Position numbers and translations under genes: made by a program. The notes under the pieces are model-generated. The model was not told where the DNA came from. It ran no database searches and saw only the letters and a program-made list of their open reading frames with translations. From Bacteroidales bacterium (GTDB lineage: Bacteria; Bacteroidota; Bacteroidia; Bacteroidales; P3), in NCBI GenBank assembly GCA_016292015.1, contig JAEEZY010000010.1:1-39076 (forward strand): a stretch of DNA of 39,076 nt, read 5' to 3'. Shown one piece after another: positions 23,806-31,653 of this stretch (positions are counted from its first letter, which is position 1; the number at the start of each line of letters is the position of its first letter).

Positions 23806-23873
23806 CAAAGTGTTGAGCAATCTGTTCAACGTATTATAGTCAACTGATTTCTAATCCAAAAGCCTAACACCTG

Positions 23874-24125
23874 ATGGAAAAGAGAATTGGAACAATAACA
23901 CTCTTAGTGTCCGACCGCAGCCAGTCGGAGTCAATCAACCACCTTATCTCGGATTTTTCCGACATCGTCCTGTGCCGCCAGGGATTGCCCCTTCAGCAGC
24001 ACGGCATCGCTGTCATCTCGCTAATCGTCAGCGGCACCGTTGACCGCATCAACGGCCTCTGCGGACGGGCCGGCCGTCTCCCAGGCGTCGAAGCCAAAGC
24101 AGTTGTGACGAAGAATGGGGATTAG
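23874..24125 (+). CDS. TM1266-type putative regulator of the [FeFe]-hydrogenase system
   Basis: An 83-residue single-domain protein with a ferredoxin/ACT-like beta-alpha-beta pattern: RIGTITLLVSDRSQSESINHLISDFSDIVLCRQGLP, then HGIAVISLIVSGTVDRINGLCGRAGRLPGVEAKAVVTK. This matches the small TM1266 family found beside hydrogenase maturation genes and related to the NikR C-terminal domain. No DNA-binding domain is present, so a regulatory role is by name only. It precedes hydG by 79 bases. The stop TAG lies in GGATTAGTGACC, another repeat-like word. Confidence 0.85.
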   Translation: MEKRIGTITLLVSDRSQSESINHLISDFSDIVLCRQGLPLQQHGIAVISLIVSGTVDRINGLCGRAGRLPGVEAKAVVTKNGD

Positions 24126-24166
24126 TGACCTGTGGTCAGTGACCTGTGACATTAAACTCAAAACTT

Positions 24167-24200
24167 AAAACAAAACAAAACAAAACAAAACAAAACAAAA
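24167..24200. repeat. Pentanucleotide repeat (AAAAC) directly upstream of hydG
   Basis: AAAA followed by six perfect CAAAA units (34 bp), ending four bases before the hydG ATG at 24205. It occupies the ribosome-binding region. Confidence 0.9.
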
Positions 24201-24204
24201 TATC

Positions 24205-25596
24205 ATGCGCAACCAGAATTTTATAGATCGTGAGAAACTCTATGGTTTGCTCACCGACAATGTGCCGTCGCAGGACGAGCTGAACGCCATCCTCAACAAA
24301 GCACGCAAACTCAAAGGCCTCAACCTCGAGGACGTCGCCAAGCTGCTCTGCGTCGAGGACGAAGCCGACATACAGAAGATTCTCGACACCGCCGAGTACT
24401 GCAAGGACGAGATCTACGGCAAACGCCTCGTGCTCTTCGCCCCCATCTACACGGGCAACGCCTGCGTCAACAACTGCGTCTATTGTGGTTTCCGTCGCGA
24501 CAACAAAGGGCTCAAACGCAAAATCCTGACGATGGACGAAATCGAGCAGGAAACCCTCCAGCTGCTCCGTATGGGACATAAGCGCGCCCTCCTCATCTGC
24601 GGCGAAAGCCCGCGCAACGACGCCGACTATATGGTCGAGGCCATACGCCGCACCTACGCCGCCAAAGACGAGAAAGGCAGCACCATACGCCGCATCAACG
24701 TCGAGCTCGCTCCCATGAGCGTCGAGGACTTCGCCAAGCTCAAAGCCGAACGCATCGGCACCTACGTCTGCTTCCAGGAGACCTACGACCCCGTCGAATA
24801 CGCCAAGTTCCACCCCGCAGGCACACCCAAGGGCGACTACCTCTACCGCCTCACCTGCATGGATCGCGCCATGGAAGGCGGCATCAACGACGTCGGCATC
24901 GGCGTGCTCTTCGGATTGGTTGACTACCGTTTCGAGATTCTCGCCATCATGGAGCATGCCCGCCACCTCGAAGAGGACTACGGCTGCGGCCCCCACACCG
25001 TCAGCTTCCCGCGCATCGAGCCGGCCGAAGGAACACCCTTCTCGCTGCCCGAAAACATACCGCACCCCGTGTCGGACAAGGACTTCATGAAGATTATCTC
25101 CATCATACGCATAGCGATGCCCTATACCGGCATCATCATCTCCACCCGTGAGCGTCCCGCAATGCGCGACCAGCTGGTGAAATACGGCGTCAGCCAGATT
25201 TCCGCCGCCTCCGAAACCAATCCCGGCGGCTATGAGGAAGACAACACCGGCGCCCAGTTCACCCTCGGCGACCACCGCTCGCTCGACGAAGTCATATCGA
25301 TGATGATCGACGGCGGCTACATACCCTCCTTCTGCACGGGATGCTACCGCAAAGGACGCACCGGAGCCGACTTCATGGATCTCGCCAAACCAGGCCTCAT
25401 CAAGGAGTACTGCAAACCCAACGCCATGTTCACCTTCCGCGAGTACCTCGAAGACTATGCCTCACCCGAAACGAAAGCCAAAGGACTCGAGCTGCTTAAG
25501 AAGCTCACCCAAACCTTCCCGAAAGAAGAGTTGAAGAAACGCGTCGAAGGCAACCTCTGCAAGATAGGCGACGGCGAACGCGACCTGTATTTCTAA
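24205..25596 (+). CDS. hydG: [FeFe]-hydrogenase H-cluster maturase HydG (radical SAM tyrosine lyase)
   Basis: HydG cleaves tyrosine and makes the CO and CN- ligands of the hydrogenase H-cluster. The SAM-cluster motif is C87-VNN-C91-VY-C94. The C-terminal auxiliary-cluster motif is C377-TG-C380 followed by C403, exactly CX2CX22C, which separates HydG from the related ThiH. The length of 463 is normal. It follows a TM1266-type gene, as is typical, but no hydE, hydF or hydrogenase gene lies in the window, and a strong terminator follows directly. The leader is an (AAAAC)n tract. Codons are strongly C-ending. Confidence 0.95.
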   Translation: MRNQNFIDREKLYGLLTDNVPSQDELNAILNKARKLKGLNLEDVAKLLCVEDEADIQKILDTAEYCKDEIYGKRLVLFAPIYTGNACVNNCVYCGFRRDNKGLKRKILTMDEIEQETLQLLRMGHKRALLICGESPRNDADYMVEAIRRTYAAKDEKGSTIRRINVELAPMSVEDFAKLKAERIGTYVCFQETYDPVEYAKFHPAGTPKGDYLYRLTCMDRAMEGGINDVGIGVLFGLVDYRFEILAIMEHARHLEEDYGCGPHTVSFPRIEPAEGTPFSLPENIPHPVSDKDFMKIISIIRIAMPYTGIIISTRERPAMRDQLVKYGVSQISAASETNPGGYEEDNTGAQFTLGDHRSLDEVISMMIDGGYIPSFCTGCYRKGRTGADFMDLAKPGLIKEYCKPNAMFTFREYLEDYASPETKAKGLELLKKLTQTFPKEELKKRVEGNLCKIGDGERDLYF

Positions 25597-25628
25597 GAGA
25601 GTGACCACCAATCACATAATCAAACCAA

Positions 25629-25660
25629 GGGCCGCAGGCGATTGCCTGCGGCCCTTTTTT
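25629..25660 (+). terminator. Strong Rho-independent terminator after hydG
   Basis: A perfect 11-bp stem, GGGCCGCAGGC (25629-25639) with GCCTGCGGCCC (25644-25654), a 4-base loop and a run of T. Confidence 0.95.
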
Positions 25661-25777
25661 ATTTGCACCAAAGAGACTCCCCCAAAAGCGACTCAACAAC
25701 GAACCGTTTTTTTCGGTCAATAGTTAACGGTCAATTATCATCACTGTAAGCCAATATCTATCGAGTATTCCTAACCA

Positions 25778-26785
25778 CTATGGACGAGTGATAATCACTT
25801 TCTGTCGAAGACTTCCCACTTGCAGGATGTATATTCCCGGGGTGAATCCCGTTAAATCGAGGGTGCCGGGATTCAGATGCATTGTGGTTTTGTTGCCTTT
25901 GAGGTCGTAAATCGCAACTTCGCCGTCTATGTCGATATGCACCATGCCTGTTGTGGGATTGGGGTAGAGTTTGAATGACTGAGTGTCTGATTGGTTGATT
26001 GAGAGCGGGTCGGGGTCTTCGGGATCTTCGCCTGCCCCCATGAGCCACCGTTCGCGGTTGGGGAGCACTACGGTGTCGGCTATCTGCTGGAGGTATTCGG
26101 CTTGTTCTTGGTCGAGGTTTCCGTAGTAGCCGCACGGCACAACTGGCACTTCGTAGAGGGTTTCGAAGATGGCACAGGCCACGAGGTAGGAGCCTGCGAG
26201 GTTGGGGTGGATGTCGTTGAAGACGGAGTGCAGCATCAGGTCGTGACGGGTGGCATAGTGCTCACGGAAGCACTCGCCCGCAGGAGCCAACGGCACTTCG
26301 GCCAGACGTGCTATCTTGGTCACGGTGTCCAAGATGCGCTGCTGGGTGTAGAGATAGTAGTCGTAGTCGCCGCTGCCGTCGCCTGGCGTCACGCCGTTGC
26401 TTATCTCGTAAAGGCACACTTTAGCATCGGGATTGACGGCATGCAGGGCGTCAACAAGCCGACGAACAACCCATGCCGACGAATCGGTGTGGATGGAACC
26501 GCCCGACGACTCGCCAGTGCCAGGTTGCAGCACCATCTTGTCCCATCGATCCGACTCGATAAGTCGCAGCACCTCGCCCGAGGCGAGCATCTCGGCCAAG
26601 CCCGTCCCACCGACGGTGTATGAGTCGACCTCAACACGATAGCCCTTGTCGTTGGCGATACCCGCAAAAAGCTGGGGCATGTCGTTGTAGTAGGTGAGGC
26701 TGTTGCCGACAAAGAGCACCCGTTCCTGTGCCGACGGCTGCAGAGCCGACAATAGCAACAGGGCCACAAGGATATGTTTTTTCAT
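25778..26785 (-). CDS. Secreted SGNH-family hydrolase with T9SS sorting domain
   Basis: A Sec signal peptide ends at PSAQ. The SGNH fold follows: block I VLFVGNSLTYYND with nucleophile Ser29, a Gly-rich VGGTG near 58 and block V DIHPNLAG with Asp191/His193. Such enzymes are esterases, often carbohydrate-ester esterases; the substrate is unknown here. After a DPEDPDPLS linker, residues ~255-335 form a type A por-secretion C-terminal domain: KLYPNPTTGMVHIDIDGEVAIYDLKGNK, GFTPGIYILQV and KVIITRP. This predicts export through the type IX system and release from or anchoring on the cell surface. It starts 3 bases after the DUF6440-like gene, so they are co-transcribed. Confidence 0.87.
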   Translation of the reverse strand: MKKHILVALLLLSALQPSAQERVLFVGNSLTYYNDMPQLFAGIANDKGYRVEVDSYTVGGTGLAEMLASGEVLRLIESDRWDKMVLQPGTGESSGGSIHTDSSAWVVRRLVDALHAVNPDAKVCLYEISNGVTPGDGSGDYDYYLYTQQRILDTVTKIARLAEVPLAPAGECFREHYATRHDLMLHSVFNDIHPNLAGSYLVACAIFETLYEVPVVPCGYYGNLDQEQAEYLQQIADTVVLPNRERWLMGAGEDPEDPDPLSINQSDTQSFKLYPNPTTGMVHIDIDGEVAIYDLKGNKTTMHLNPGTLDLTGFTPGIYILQVGSLRQKVIITRP

Positions 26786-26788
26786 GGC

Positions 26789-26998
26789 TTAATCAAGGTA
26801 TCTGGGTGTCACTATGGGTTTTCCGTCTTTGTCGAGGAGCGGCGTAAGGCCGCCGGCTTCGCCGCAGGCAACGAAGAGGTAGTTGACACCCGTCTCGTTG
26901 TCAACTATGATGCGGTAGCTGGTGAGCATTCCCTGCTCTTCCACCACGGTGAAACGTTTCTCGTCGGTTCTGCCGAACAGTTTTTCTTTTTTAGGCAT
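26789..26998 (-). CDS. Small DUF6440-like protein
   Basis: A 69-residue protein, KRFTVVEEQG...SYRIIVDNETGVNYLF followed by EAGGLTPLLDKDGKPIVT. This matches the small widespread family DUF6440, whose members share the TGVNYL and GGLTPLLD elements and have no known function. The ATG at 26998 starts the conserved part; an upstream in-frame start at 27067 would include repeat DNA and is rejected. It is transcribed with the SGNH hydrolase. A TACATTTG -7 match at 27034-27041, inside a dispersed repeat, may be its promoter. Confidence 0.75.
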   Translation of the reverse strand: MPKKEKLFGRTDEKRFTVVEEQGMLTSYRIIVDNETGVNYLFVACGEAGGLTPLLDKDGKPIVTPRYLD

Positions 26999-27003
26999 GA
27001 TGA

Positions 27004-27062
27004 GGAAGTGAAATTGAGTGAATAGTGAATTGACAAATGTACTTGCTAACTGCAAACTGCGG
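27004..27062. repeat. Dispersed repeat upstream of the DUF6440-like gene
   Basis: Contains TAGTGAATTGACAAATGTAC (27023-27042), an exact inverse of 5019-5038, then ACTTGCTAACTGCAAACTGC, similar to the CAACTGC tail at 8300-8348. On the minus strand TACATTTG (27034-27041) is a -7 box match. Confidence 0.75.
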
Positions 27063-27067
27063 CGCAC

Positions 27068-28657
27068 CTATTTCAGTAGGTTGCCGAAGATGCTTCGGGT
27101 GAGCTCGCGGGTGATGGTGCGGGTGGCGGCGGAGGTTGTGTTCTTCACTATCTTCTGCCCCGTGGAGGTGCGCGACTTGGTCTTCTTGCCCGATATCTTG
27201 TCGCTGACGGCGGTGCCGGCGGCTGTGGCGAGGGTGGCGGTAACGGCTGTGATGATGCCTTTGAGCACCTTCGACCCTATGCCGCTCGACTTCTTGGCGG
27301 GTTTCTCTTCTTTGGCTTTCGGCTCTTTGGCGGCAGGCACGGTTTTCTCCTCTTCGACTGTCTGCAGCGCTTCGCGTTCACGCATCAGTATCTCGTAGGC
27401 ACTCTCGCTGTCGATGGGGGTGTCGTATTTGCCGTAGATGGAGCTCTGCTTGATGGCTACGGCACGCTCCTCCGGTGTGATGGCACCAATCTGCGACAGT
27501 GGGAAGAGTATGTTGGCACGCTGGACGACGGTGGGGGCACCCTTCTCGTCGAGGAAGCTAACGAGGGCTTCGCCCGTCTCGAGGGTGGTGATGGCCTCGT
27601 CGGTCTTGAAGGCCGGGTTGGGACGCATGGTGTCGGCAGCAGTCTTGACGGCCTTCTGGTCTTTGGGCGCGTAGGCTCGGAGGGCGTGCTGGACGCGGTT
27701 GCCGAGCTGTCCGAGTATGCTATCGGGTATGTCAGAGGGGTTCTGAGTGACAAAATAGATGCCGACACCCTTGCTGCGGATAAGTCGGATGACCTGCTCG
27801 ACCTTATCGACCATAGCCTTCGAGGTGTCGTCGAAGAGCATGTGAGCCTCGTCGAAGAAGAAGATGAGCTTGGGCATATCGAGGTCGCCCACCTCGGGGA
27901 GGGTGCTGTAGAGCTCGGTCATAAGCCAGAGGAGGAAGGTGCTATAGAGCTTCGGCTGGAGCATGAGCTTTTCGGCTGCGAGTACGCTGAGCACTCCCCT
28001 ACCCTGCGGATCGGTTTGCAGCAGGTCGCGTATGTCGAACGCCGGTTCACCGAAGAACTGGTTGGCACCCTGGTTCTCGAGCTGCAGCAAAGCACGCTGG
28101 ATAGCCGAGACGGTGGCACCCGAGATGTTGCCATATTGAGCCGAGTATTCCTTGGCATTCTGCACCACGTGGTCGAGCATGGAGCGGAGGTCCTTCATGT
28201 CGAGTATGAGAAGGCCGCGGTCGTCGGCCACACGGAAGACGATGTTCAAGACGCCGTCCTGCGTCTCGTTAAGTCCCAACAGACGAGAGAGGAGTTGAGG
28301 ACCCATCTGCGACACGGTAGTGCGTATGGGGTGTCCCTGCTCGCCATAGACGTCGTAGAAACGCACAGGGCAAGCCTGGAACTGCGGGGTATCGATACCA
28401 AACTGCGAGAGACGTTTCTCGATGAAGCCCGACATAGCGCCGGGACGCGAGATGCCGCTGAGGTCGCCCTTCATGTCGGCCATGAAGCAGGGAACGCCTG
28501 CCTGAGCAAAAGTTTCAGCCATCACCTGCAGGGTGACGGTCTTGCCTGTGCCGGTGGCTCCGGCGATGAGGCCGTGACGGTTGGCCATCTTACCAACGAT
28601 TGAAAGGTCGCCCTCGGTGCAGTGGGCAATATACAAGCCGCGTTGTTGATCGTACAT
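27068..28657 (-). CDS. HerA-like ATPase (DUF853/YjgR family)
   Basis: A 529-residue P-loop ATPase of the HerA/FtsK superfamily, DUF853 branch. The Walker A is GATGTGKT at residues 33-40 after GLYIAHCTEGDLSIVGKMANRHGLI, and the Walker B is LIFFFDEAHMLF. Also typical are FMADMKGDLSGISRPG, LLLWLMTELY and GIYFVTQNPSDIPDSILGQLGNRVQHALRA. The C-terminus is Lys/Ala-rich, then Thr/Ser-rich, ending in FGNLLK. Its cellular role is not established; DNA pumping or helicase activity is inferred from the superfamily. The ATG at 28657 fits the family start; an upstream ATG at 28750 would overlap the promoter. Confidence 0.9.
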   Translation of the reverse strand: MYDQQRGLYIAHCTEGDLSIVGKMANRHGLIAGATGTGKTVTLQVMAETFAQAGVPCFMADMKGDLSGISRPGAMSGFIEKRLSQFGIDTPQFQACPVRFYDVYGEQGHPIRTTVSQMGPQLLSRLLGLNETQDGVLNIVFRVADDRGLLILDMKDLRSMLDHVVQNAKEYSAQYGNISGATVSAIQRALLQLENQGANQFFGEPAFDIRDLLQTDPQGRGVLSVLAAEKLMLQPKLYSTFLLWLMTELYSTLPEVGDLDMPKLIFFFDEAHMLFDDTSKAMVDKVEQVIRLIRSKGVGIYFVTQNPSDIPDSILGQLGNRVQHALRAYAPKDQKAVKTAADTMRPNPAFKTDEAITTLETGEALVSFLDEKGAPTVVQRANILFPLSQIGAITPEERAVAIKQSSIYGKYDTPIDSESAYEILMREREALQTVEEEKTVPAAKEPKAKEEKPAKKSSGIGSKVLKGIITAVTATLATAAGTAVSDKISGKKTKSRTSTGQKIVKNTTSAATRTITRELTRSIFGNLLK

Positions 28658-28739
28658 AATGAATACTGTTTGATTGTATGAATGATTGATTGTTTGGGTG
28701 AGTGAATCTTTATGATACGCACACACTCTAACCAAGGTG

Positions 28740-28747
28740 CAAATATA
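28740..28747 (-). promoter_or_regulatory. Promoter -7 box of the HerA-like gene
   Basis: The minus strand reads TATATTTG followed by CACC, ~83 bases before the ATG. It is divergent from the corA promoter 41 bases away. Confidence 0.55.
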
Positions 28748-28787
28748 CACAATAAACTAAAAAACTTGACACTTAAAACTATTTTTG

Positions 28788-28795
28788 TAAATTTG
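28788..28795 (+). promoter_or_regulatory. corA promoter (-33 TTG and -7 box)
   Basis: TAAATTTG with TTG at 28766-28768, a 19-base spacer that fits the Bacteroidetes consensus. The ATG is at 28863. Confidence 0.7.
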
Positions 28796-28862
28796 CAGCC
28801 GGAACCAAGCAACCTATACTGGCATGTAGAATACAGATTTTCAAGAGAAAGGAGGAAACCGT

Positions 28863-29792
28863 ATGATAGAAGCTATCGAGTACAAGACACTGAAATGGCA
28901 GCATATCACCAATCCCACGGAGGATGACTACGACTACCTGCTCGAGACTTACGATTTCCACCCCCTGGACATTGAAGACTGTAAATCGAACAACCAGCGT
29001 CCGAAAATCGACGAATACGACGATTATTATTTCCTCATCCTCCATTTCCCATATTTTGAGAAGGGTGGCAAGTTTATCCGTGTTCGCGAGGTGAAGATTT
29101 TCTGGGGTCGCGACTACATCATCACCATCGGGAAGCCGCATTGGGCGGTGAAGCAGTATTTCGACGACCTGAAACAGGACATCGAGGAGCAAGACGAGGA
29201 CGCACAGGAGGCTATGAGCTGCAGCGACCTGCTGCTCTACAACATACTCAACCGGCTGATGACCGAGACCTACACGCTAGTTATGCGAGTCGGCTCGGAA
29301 GTGGACCTTATCAACTACGACATCTTCAACAAAAAGGCCCGCAGCATCATCGAGAGCATATCGATGACCAGGCGCAACACCATCCTGCTGAACACGACAT
29401 TCAAACCGCAGCTGCGAGTGCTCCACATGTTTGAGAGCGGCGGAATCAAAGGCTTCGTTAACCCCGACGTGCTGGACATGGAAGACTACTGGGGTAACAT
29501 ACTCGACCAGTATCAGAAGATGTTCGACTCAATCGAGGATTACGGCGAGTTGATTGAGGGCCTTTCCAAGACGTTCGACTCGTTGCAGGCAAACAAGACC
29601 AACGAGATAATGAAGGTGCTGACCTACATCAACACCATCCTTCTGCCCTTGACGGTGATAACCGGCATGTTCGGCATGAACGTCAATTTCCCGTTCACCA
29701 CCGACACAACAGCCTTCTGGTGCATCGTTGGCGCGATGGTTTTGATTTCAGGGTTGCTGATATTCTATTTCAACTGGCGGACGAACAAGTGA
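28863..29792 (+). CDS. corA: CorA-type magnesium/divalent cation transporter
   Basis: A pentameric inner-membrane Mg2+ channel. The ~245-residue N-terminal cytoplasmic funnel (starting MIEAIEYKTLKWQHITNPTEDD) is followed by the long pore helix with QANKTNEIMKVLTYINTILLPLTVITGMFGMN, which includes the signature YGMN equivalent (GMN near 275), the periplasmic loop and a second membrane helix (WCIVGAMVLISGLLIFYF). It ends in a short basic tail. The length of 309 is normal. It is probably a single-gene unit with its own promoter. Confidence 0.95.
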   Translation: MIEAIEYKTLKWQHITNPTEDDYDYLLETYDFHPLDIEDCKSNNQRPKIDEYDDYYFLILHFPYFEKGGKFIRVREVKIFWGRDYIITIGKPHWAVKQYFDDLKQDIEEQDEDAQEAMSCSDLLLYNILNRLMTETYTLVMRVGSEVDLINYDIFNKKARSIIESISMTRRNTILLNTTFKPQLRVLHMFESGGIKGFVNPDVLDMEDYWGNILDQYQKMFDSIEDYGELIEGLSKTFDSLQANKTNEIMKVLTYINTILLPLTVITGMFGMNVNFPFTTDTTAFWCIVGAMVLISGLLIFYFNWRTNK

Positions 29793-29892
29793 ACGGCACC
29801 CCGGTGCTTTTCTGATAGCACAGGATGGGGTACTTGGAGAAGGTTTTAAACAAAAGTTTAAAACTTGATAGTCAAAACTCATTATTTTTGTT

Positions 29893-29900
29893 TATCTTTG
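29893..29900 (+). promoter_or_regulatory. Promoter -7 box before the DUF3127 gene, with start-site hairpin
   Basis: TATCTTTG, followed directly by an inverted repeat, GCCTAT...ATAGGC (29900-29918, 7-base loop), at the expected transcription start. Confidence 0.6.
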
Positions 29901-29965
29901 CCTATTGTCATTATAGGCAACAGGATTTTTTTTAACTGATTTTTAACAATATAAATATATAATAA

Positions 29966-30403
29966 ATGGAAATTACAGGAAAACTTATCAAATTATTGCC
30001 CGAAGTGAGTGGCGAAAGTGCCCGCGGACCTTGGGTAAGAGGTGGATTTGTAATTGAGACCGAAGGAGAATACCCCCGGCAGGTGGCATTCACGGCTTTT
30101 GGTGCCGACAAGGTAGCGATGGTGAAAAACATACCGATGGGAAGCAGCATCATGGTGTCGTTCTCTCCCGAATCGAGAGAGTTCAACGAGAAATGGTACA
30201 CCGACCTGCGTTGCCGCAACATACAGCCCTGTGTGCCAGGACAGATGCCCGGCCCTGCTACGGGATATTCATGGTCGGGAGCCCCTGCCGCTCAGCAACC
30301 TGCACAACCCGGCCAGCCAGCCTTCGCAGCTCCGCTGCCGCAGCAGCCTGTGGCTCCGACCAACCAGATGCCAGCCGAAGGTGAAGACGACCTGCCGTTC
30401 TAA
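29966..30403 (+). CDS. DUF3127 protein with SSB-like acidic tip
   Basis: A 145-residue protein whose first ~90 residues fit DUF3127, an OB-fold-like Bacteroidetes family: MEITGKLIKLLPEVSGESARG, WVRGGFVIETEGEYPRQVAFTAFG, SSIMVSFSPESREFNEKWYTDLRC. A Gly/Pro/Gln/Ala-rich linker follows (~95-133), and the protein ends in GEDDLPF, closely like the C-terminal tip of single-stranded DNA-binding protein (DDDIPF) that recruits repair and replication proteins. A DNA-binding SSB-like role is inferred from this architecture. It has its own promoter and lies 29 bases before the 5-FTHF cyclo-ligase gene. Confidence 0.85.
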   Translation: MEITGKLIKLLPEVSGESARGPWVRGGFVIETEGEYPRQVAFTAFGADKVAMVKNIPMGSSIMVSFSPESREFNEKWYTDLRCRNIQPCVPGQMPGPATGYSWSGAPAAQQPAQPGQPAFAAPLPQQPVAPTNQMPAEGEDDLPF

Positions 30404-30432
30404 GAGGTGACGAAGCAAAAACAAGGTTCTGA

Positions 30433-30969
30433 ATGGAAAAACAGGATCTGCGAAGACAAATAAGGGCGGCGAAAAAAGCCGTCCCTTTTTGTGAGAAACT
30501 GACACGCTCGAGAGACATCATGTCGAAGGTGGAGGCTTTGTCAAGCTTCCGCAAAGCGAAGGTGGTCCTGCTCTATTGGTCGATGGAGGACGAGGTGCAG
30601 ACGCACGAGTTTGTAGAGAAGTGGTACAAGGAGAAGACTGTGCTGTTGCCCTGCGTGGACAGGGACGACCTGAAACTAAGACAATACACCGGTCAGAAAT
30701 GTATGCGCAGCGGAGAACAGTTCGGAATCGGCGAACCCACAGGCGAAGAGTTCACAGACATGGAGAGCGTTGATGTGATTGTCGTTCCAGGTGTGGCTTT
30801 CGACAGTGAAGGGCACCGCATGGGGCGCGGACGCGGATTCTACGATCGCCTGCTGAAAAACACTACGAAGGCGTACAAGATAGGTGTGGCATTCGACTTC
30901 CAGATTGTGAAGGACGTGCCCGTAGAACCCCACGACGTGATAATGGATCAGGTCGTGAGTGAGTTTTGA
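30433..30969 (+). CDS. 5-formyltetrahydrofolate cyclo-ligase
   Basis: Converts 5-formyl-THF to 5,10-methenyl-THF with ATP, returning a stored or inhibitory folate to the pool. The N-terminal MEKQDLRRQIRAAKKAV and the substrate/ATP-binding signature VVPGVAFDSEGHRMGRGRGFYDRLL (~117-141) are diagnostic. The C-terminus VEPHDVIMDQVVSEF is also typical. The length of 178 is normal. It probably shares the promoter of the DUF3127 gene. Confidence 0.93.
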   Translation: MEKQDLRRQIRAAKKAVPFCEKLTRSRDIMSKVEALSSFRKAKVVLLYWSMEDEVQTHEFVEKWYKEKTVLLPCVDRDDLKLRQYTGQKCMRSGEQFGIGEPTGEEFTDMESVDVIVVPGVAFDSEGHRMGRGRGFYDRLLKNTTKAYKIGVAFDFQIVKDVPVEPHDVIMDQVVSEF

Positions 30970-31047
30970 ATGGTCGGTAGTCAGAGGCCTGTCAACTTTT
31001 AAACTAAAAACGTTTAGTCTTTATAATTTCAATTTTCATCTCGTACC

Positions 31048-31572
31048 ATGCCGATGTTTTACACACCCAAACCGCGTCAGTTCCACTACACGCCGCGATT
31101 CTACGATCCCGAGAAGGAGAAGTGGGAGGAGATAAAGAGAAAGTATAGCGAAGAGAGGACGGCAGACAGTGGACAGCAATCTGTGGCAACTGATGCCGAG
31201 TTGGAGTACTTTGAACGTAAAGTGCGAGATATCGAAGACGGAGAGAAGCAGGATAGCCGCAAGCTGGGGTTCAAGGATTTGTTCCGTCGCCGCAAGATGC
31301 CCACATTCAACTACCAGCCGAGATTTCAAGCAGGTGCCAGCGGACAAGCCGAGGCCACGGAAGAACAGTCATCGATTAGTGCAGACAACGCCGTCATCGA
31401 CAAATACACCGACGAGGCACCCGCAGCAGAACAAGGCAATAGGACACGAAAAATAAAGATACGCCGACGTTTCGACATCAGTGACACCGAATATATGAAA
31501 CCCGTGTCGGGCGGCAAGATTATCATTTACGCACTCCTGGCCTGCCTGCTACTCTATTTCATCTTGTTTTAA
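31048..31572 (+). CDS. C-terminally membrane-anchored protein of unknown function
   Basis: Not assigned to a function. A 174-residue, very hydrophilic protein rich in Arg, Lys and Glu, with one membrane helix at the extreme C-terminus (IIIYALLACLLLYFILF, ~157-174), giving a tail-anchored topology with the bulk in the cytoplasm. A Tyr/Pro/Arg motif occurs twice: PRQFHYTPRFYD near residue 9 and MPTFNYQPRFQA near 84. Between them is a charged, probably helical stretch (EKWEEIKRKYSEERTAD). It precedes panD by 81 bases and may belong to the same unit. Confidence 0.7.
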   Translation: MPMFYTPKPRQFHYTPRFYDPEKEKWEEIKRKYSEERTADSGQQSVATDAELEYFERKVRDIEDGEKQDSRKLGFKDLFRRRKMPTFNYQPRFQAGASGQAEATEEQSSISADNAVIDKYTDEAPAAEQGNRTRKIKIRRRFDISDTEYMKPVSGGKIIIYALLACLLLYFILF

Positions 31573-31653
31573 TACCCAGCCAGAACCAAGCCTCTGTAAA
31601 CAGGGACCCGCAGTCATACAAACATTGAACACATCAACATTCCAACACACCCA

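Noticed and set aside
24167..24200. CRISPR-like array
   Set aside because: A 5-bp unit without spacers is a simple-sequence repeat. No array with unique spacers and no cas gene occurs in the window.
24136..25275. Minus-strand open frame (379 codons) opposite hydG
   Set aside because: Same codon-bias shadow. It would also run through the AAAAC repeat and the hydG leader.
24205..25596. ThiH (thiamine tyrosine lyase) instead of HydG
   Set aside because: The exact C-terminal CX2CX22C cluster motif and the TM1266-type neighbour support HydG; no thi genes are nearby.
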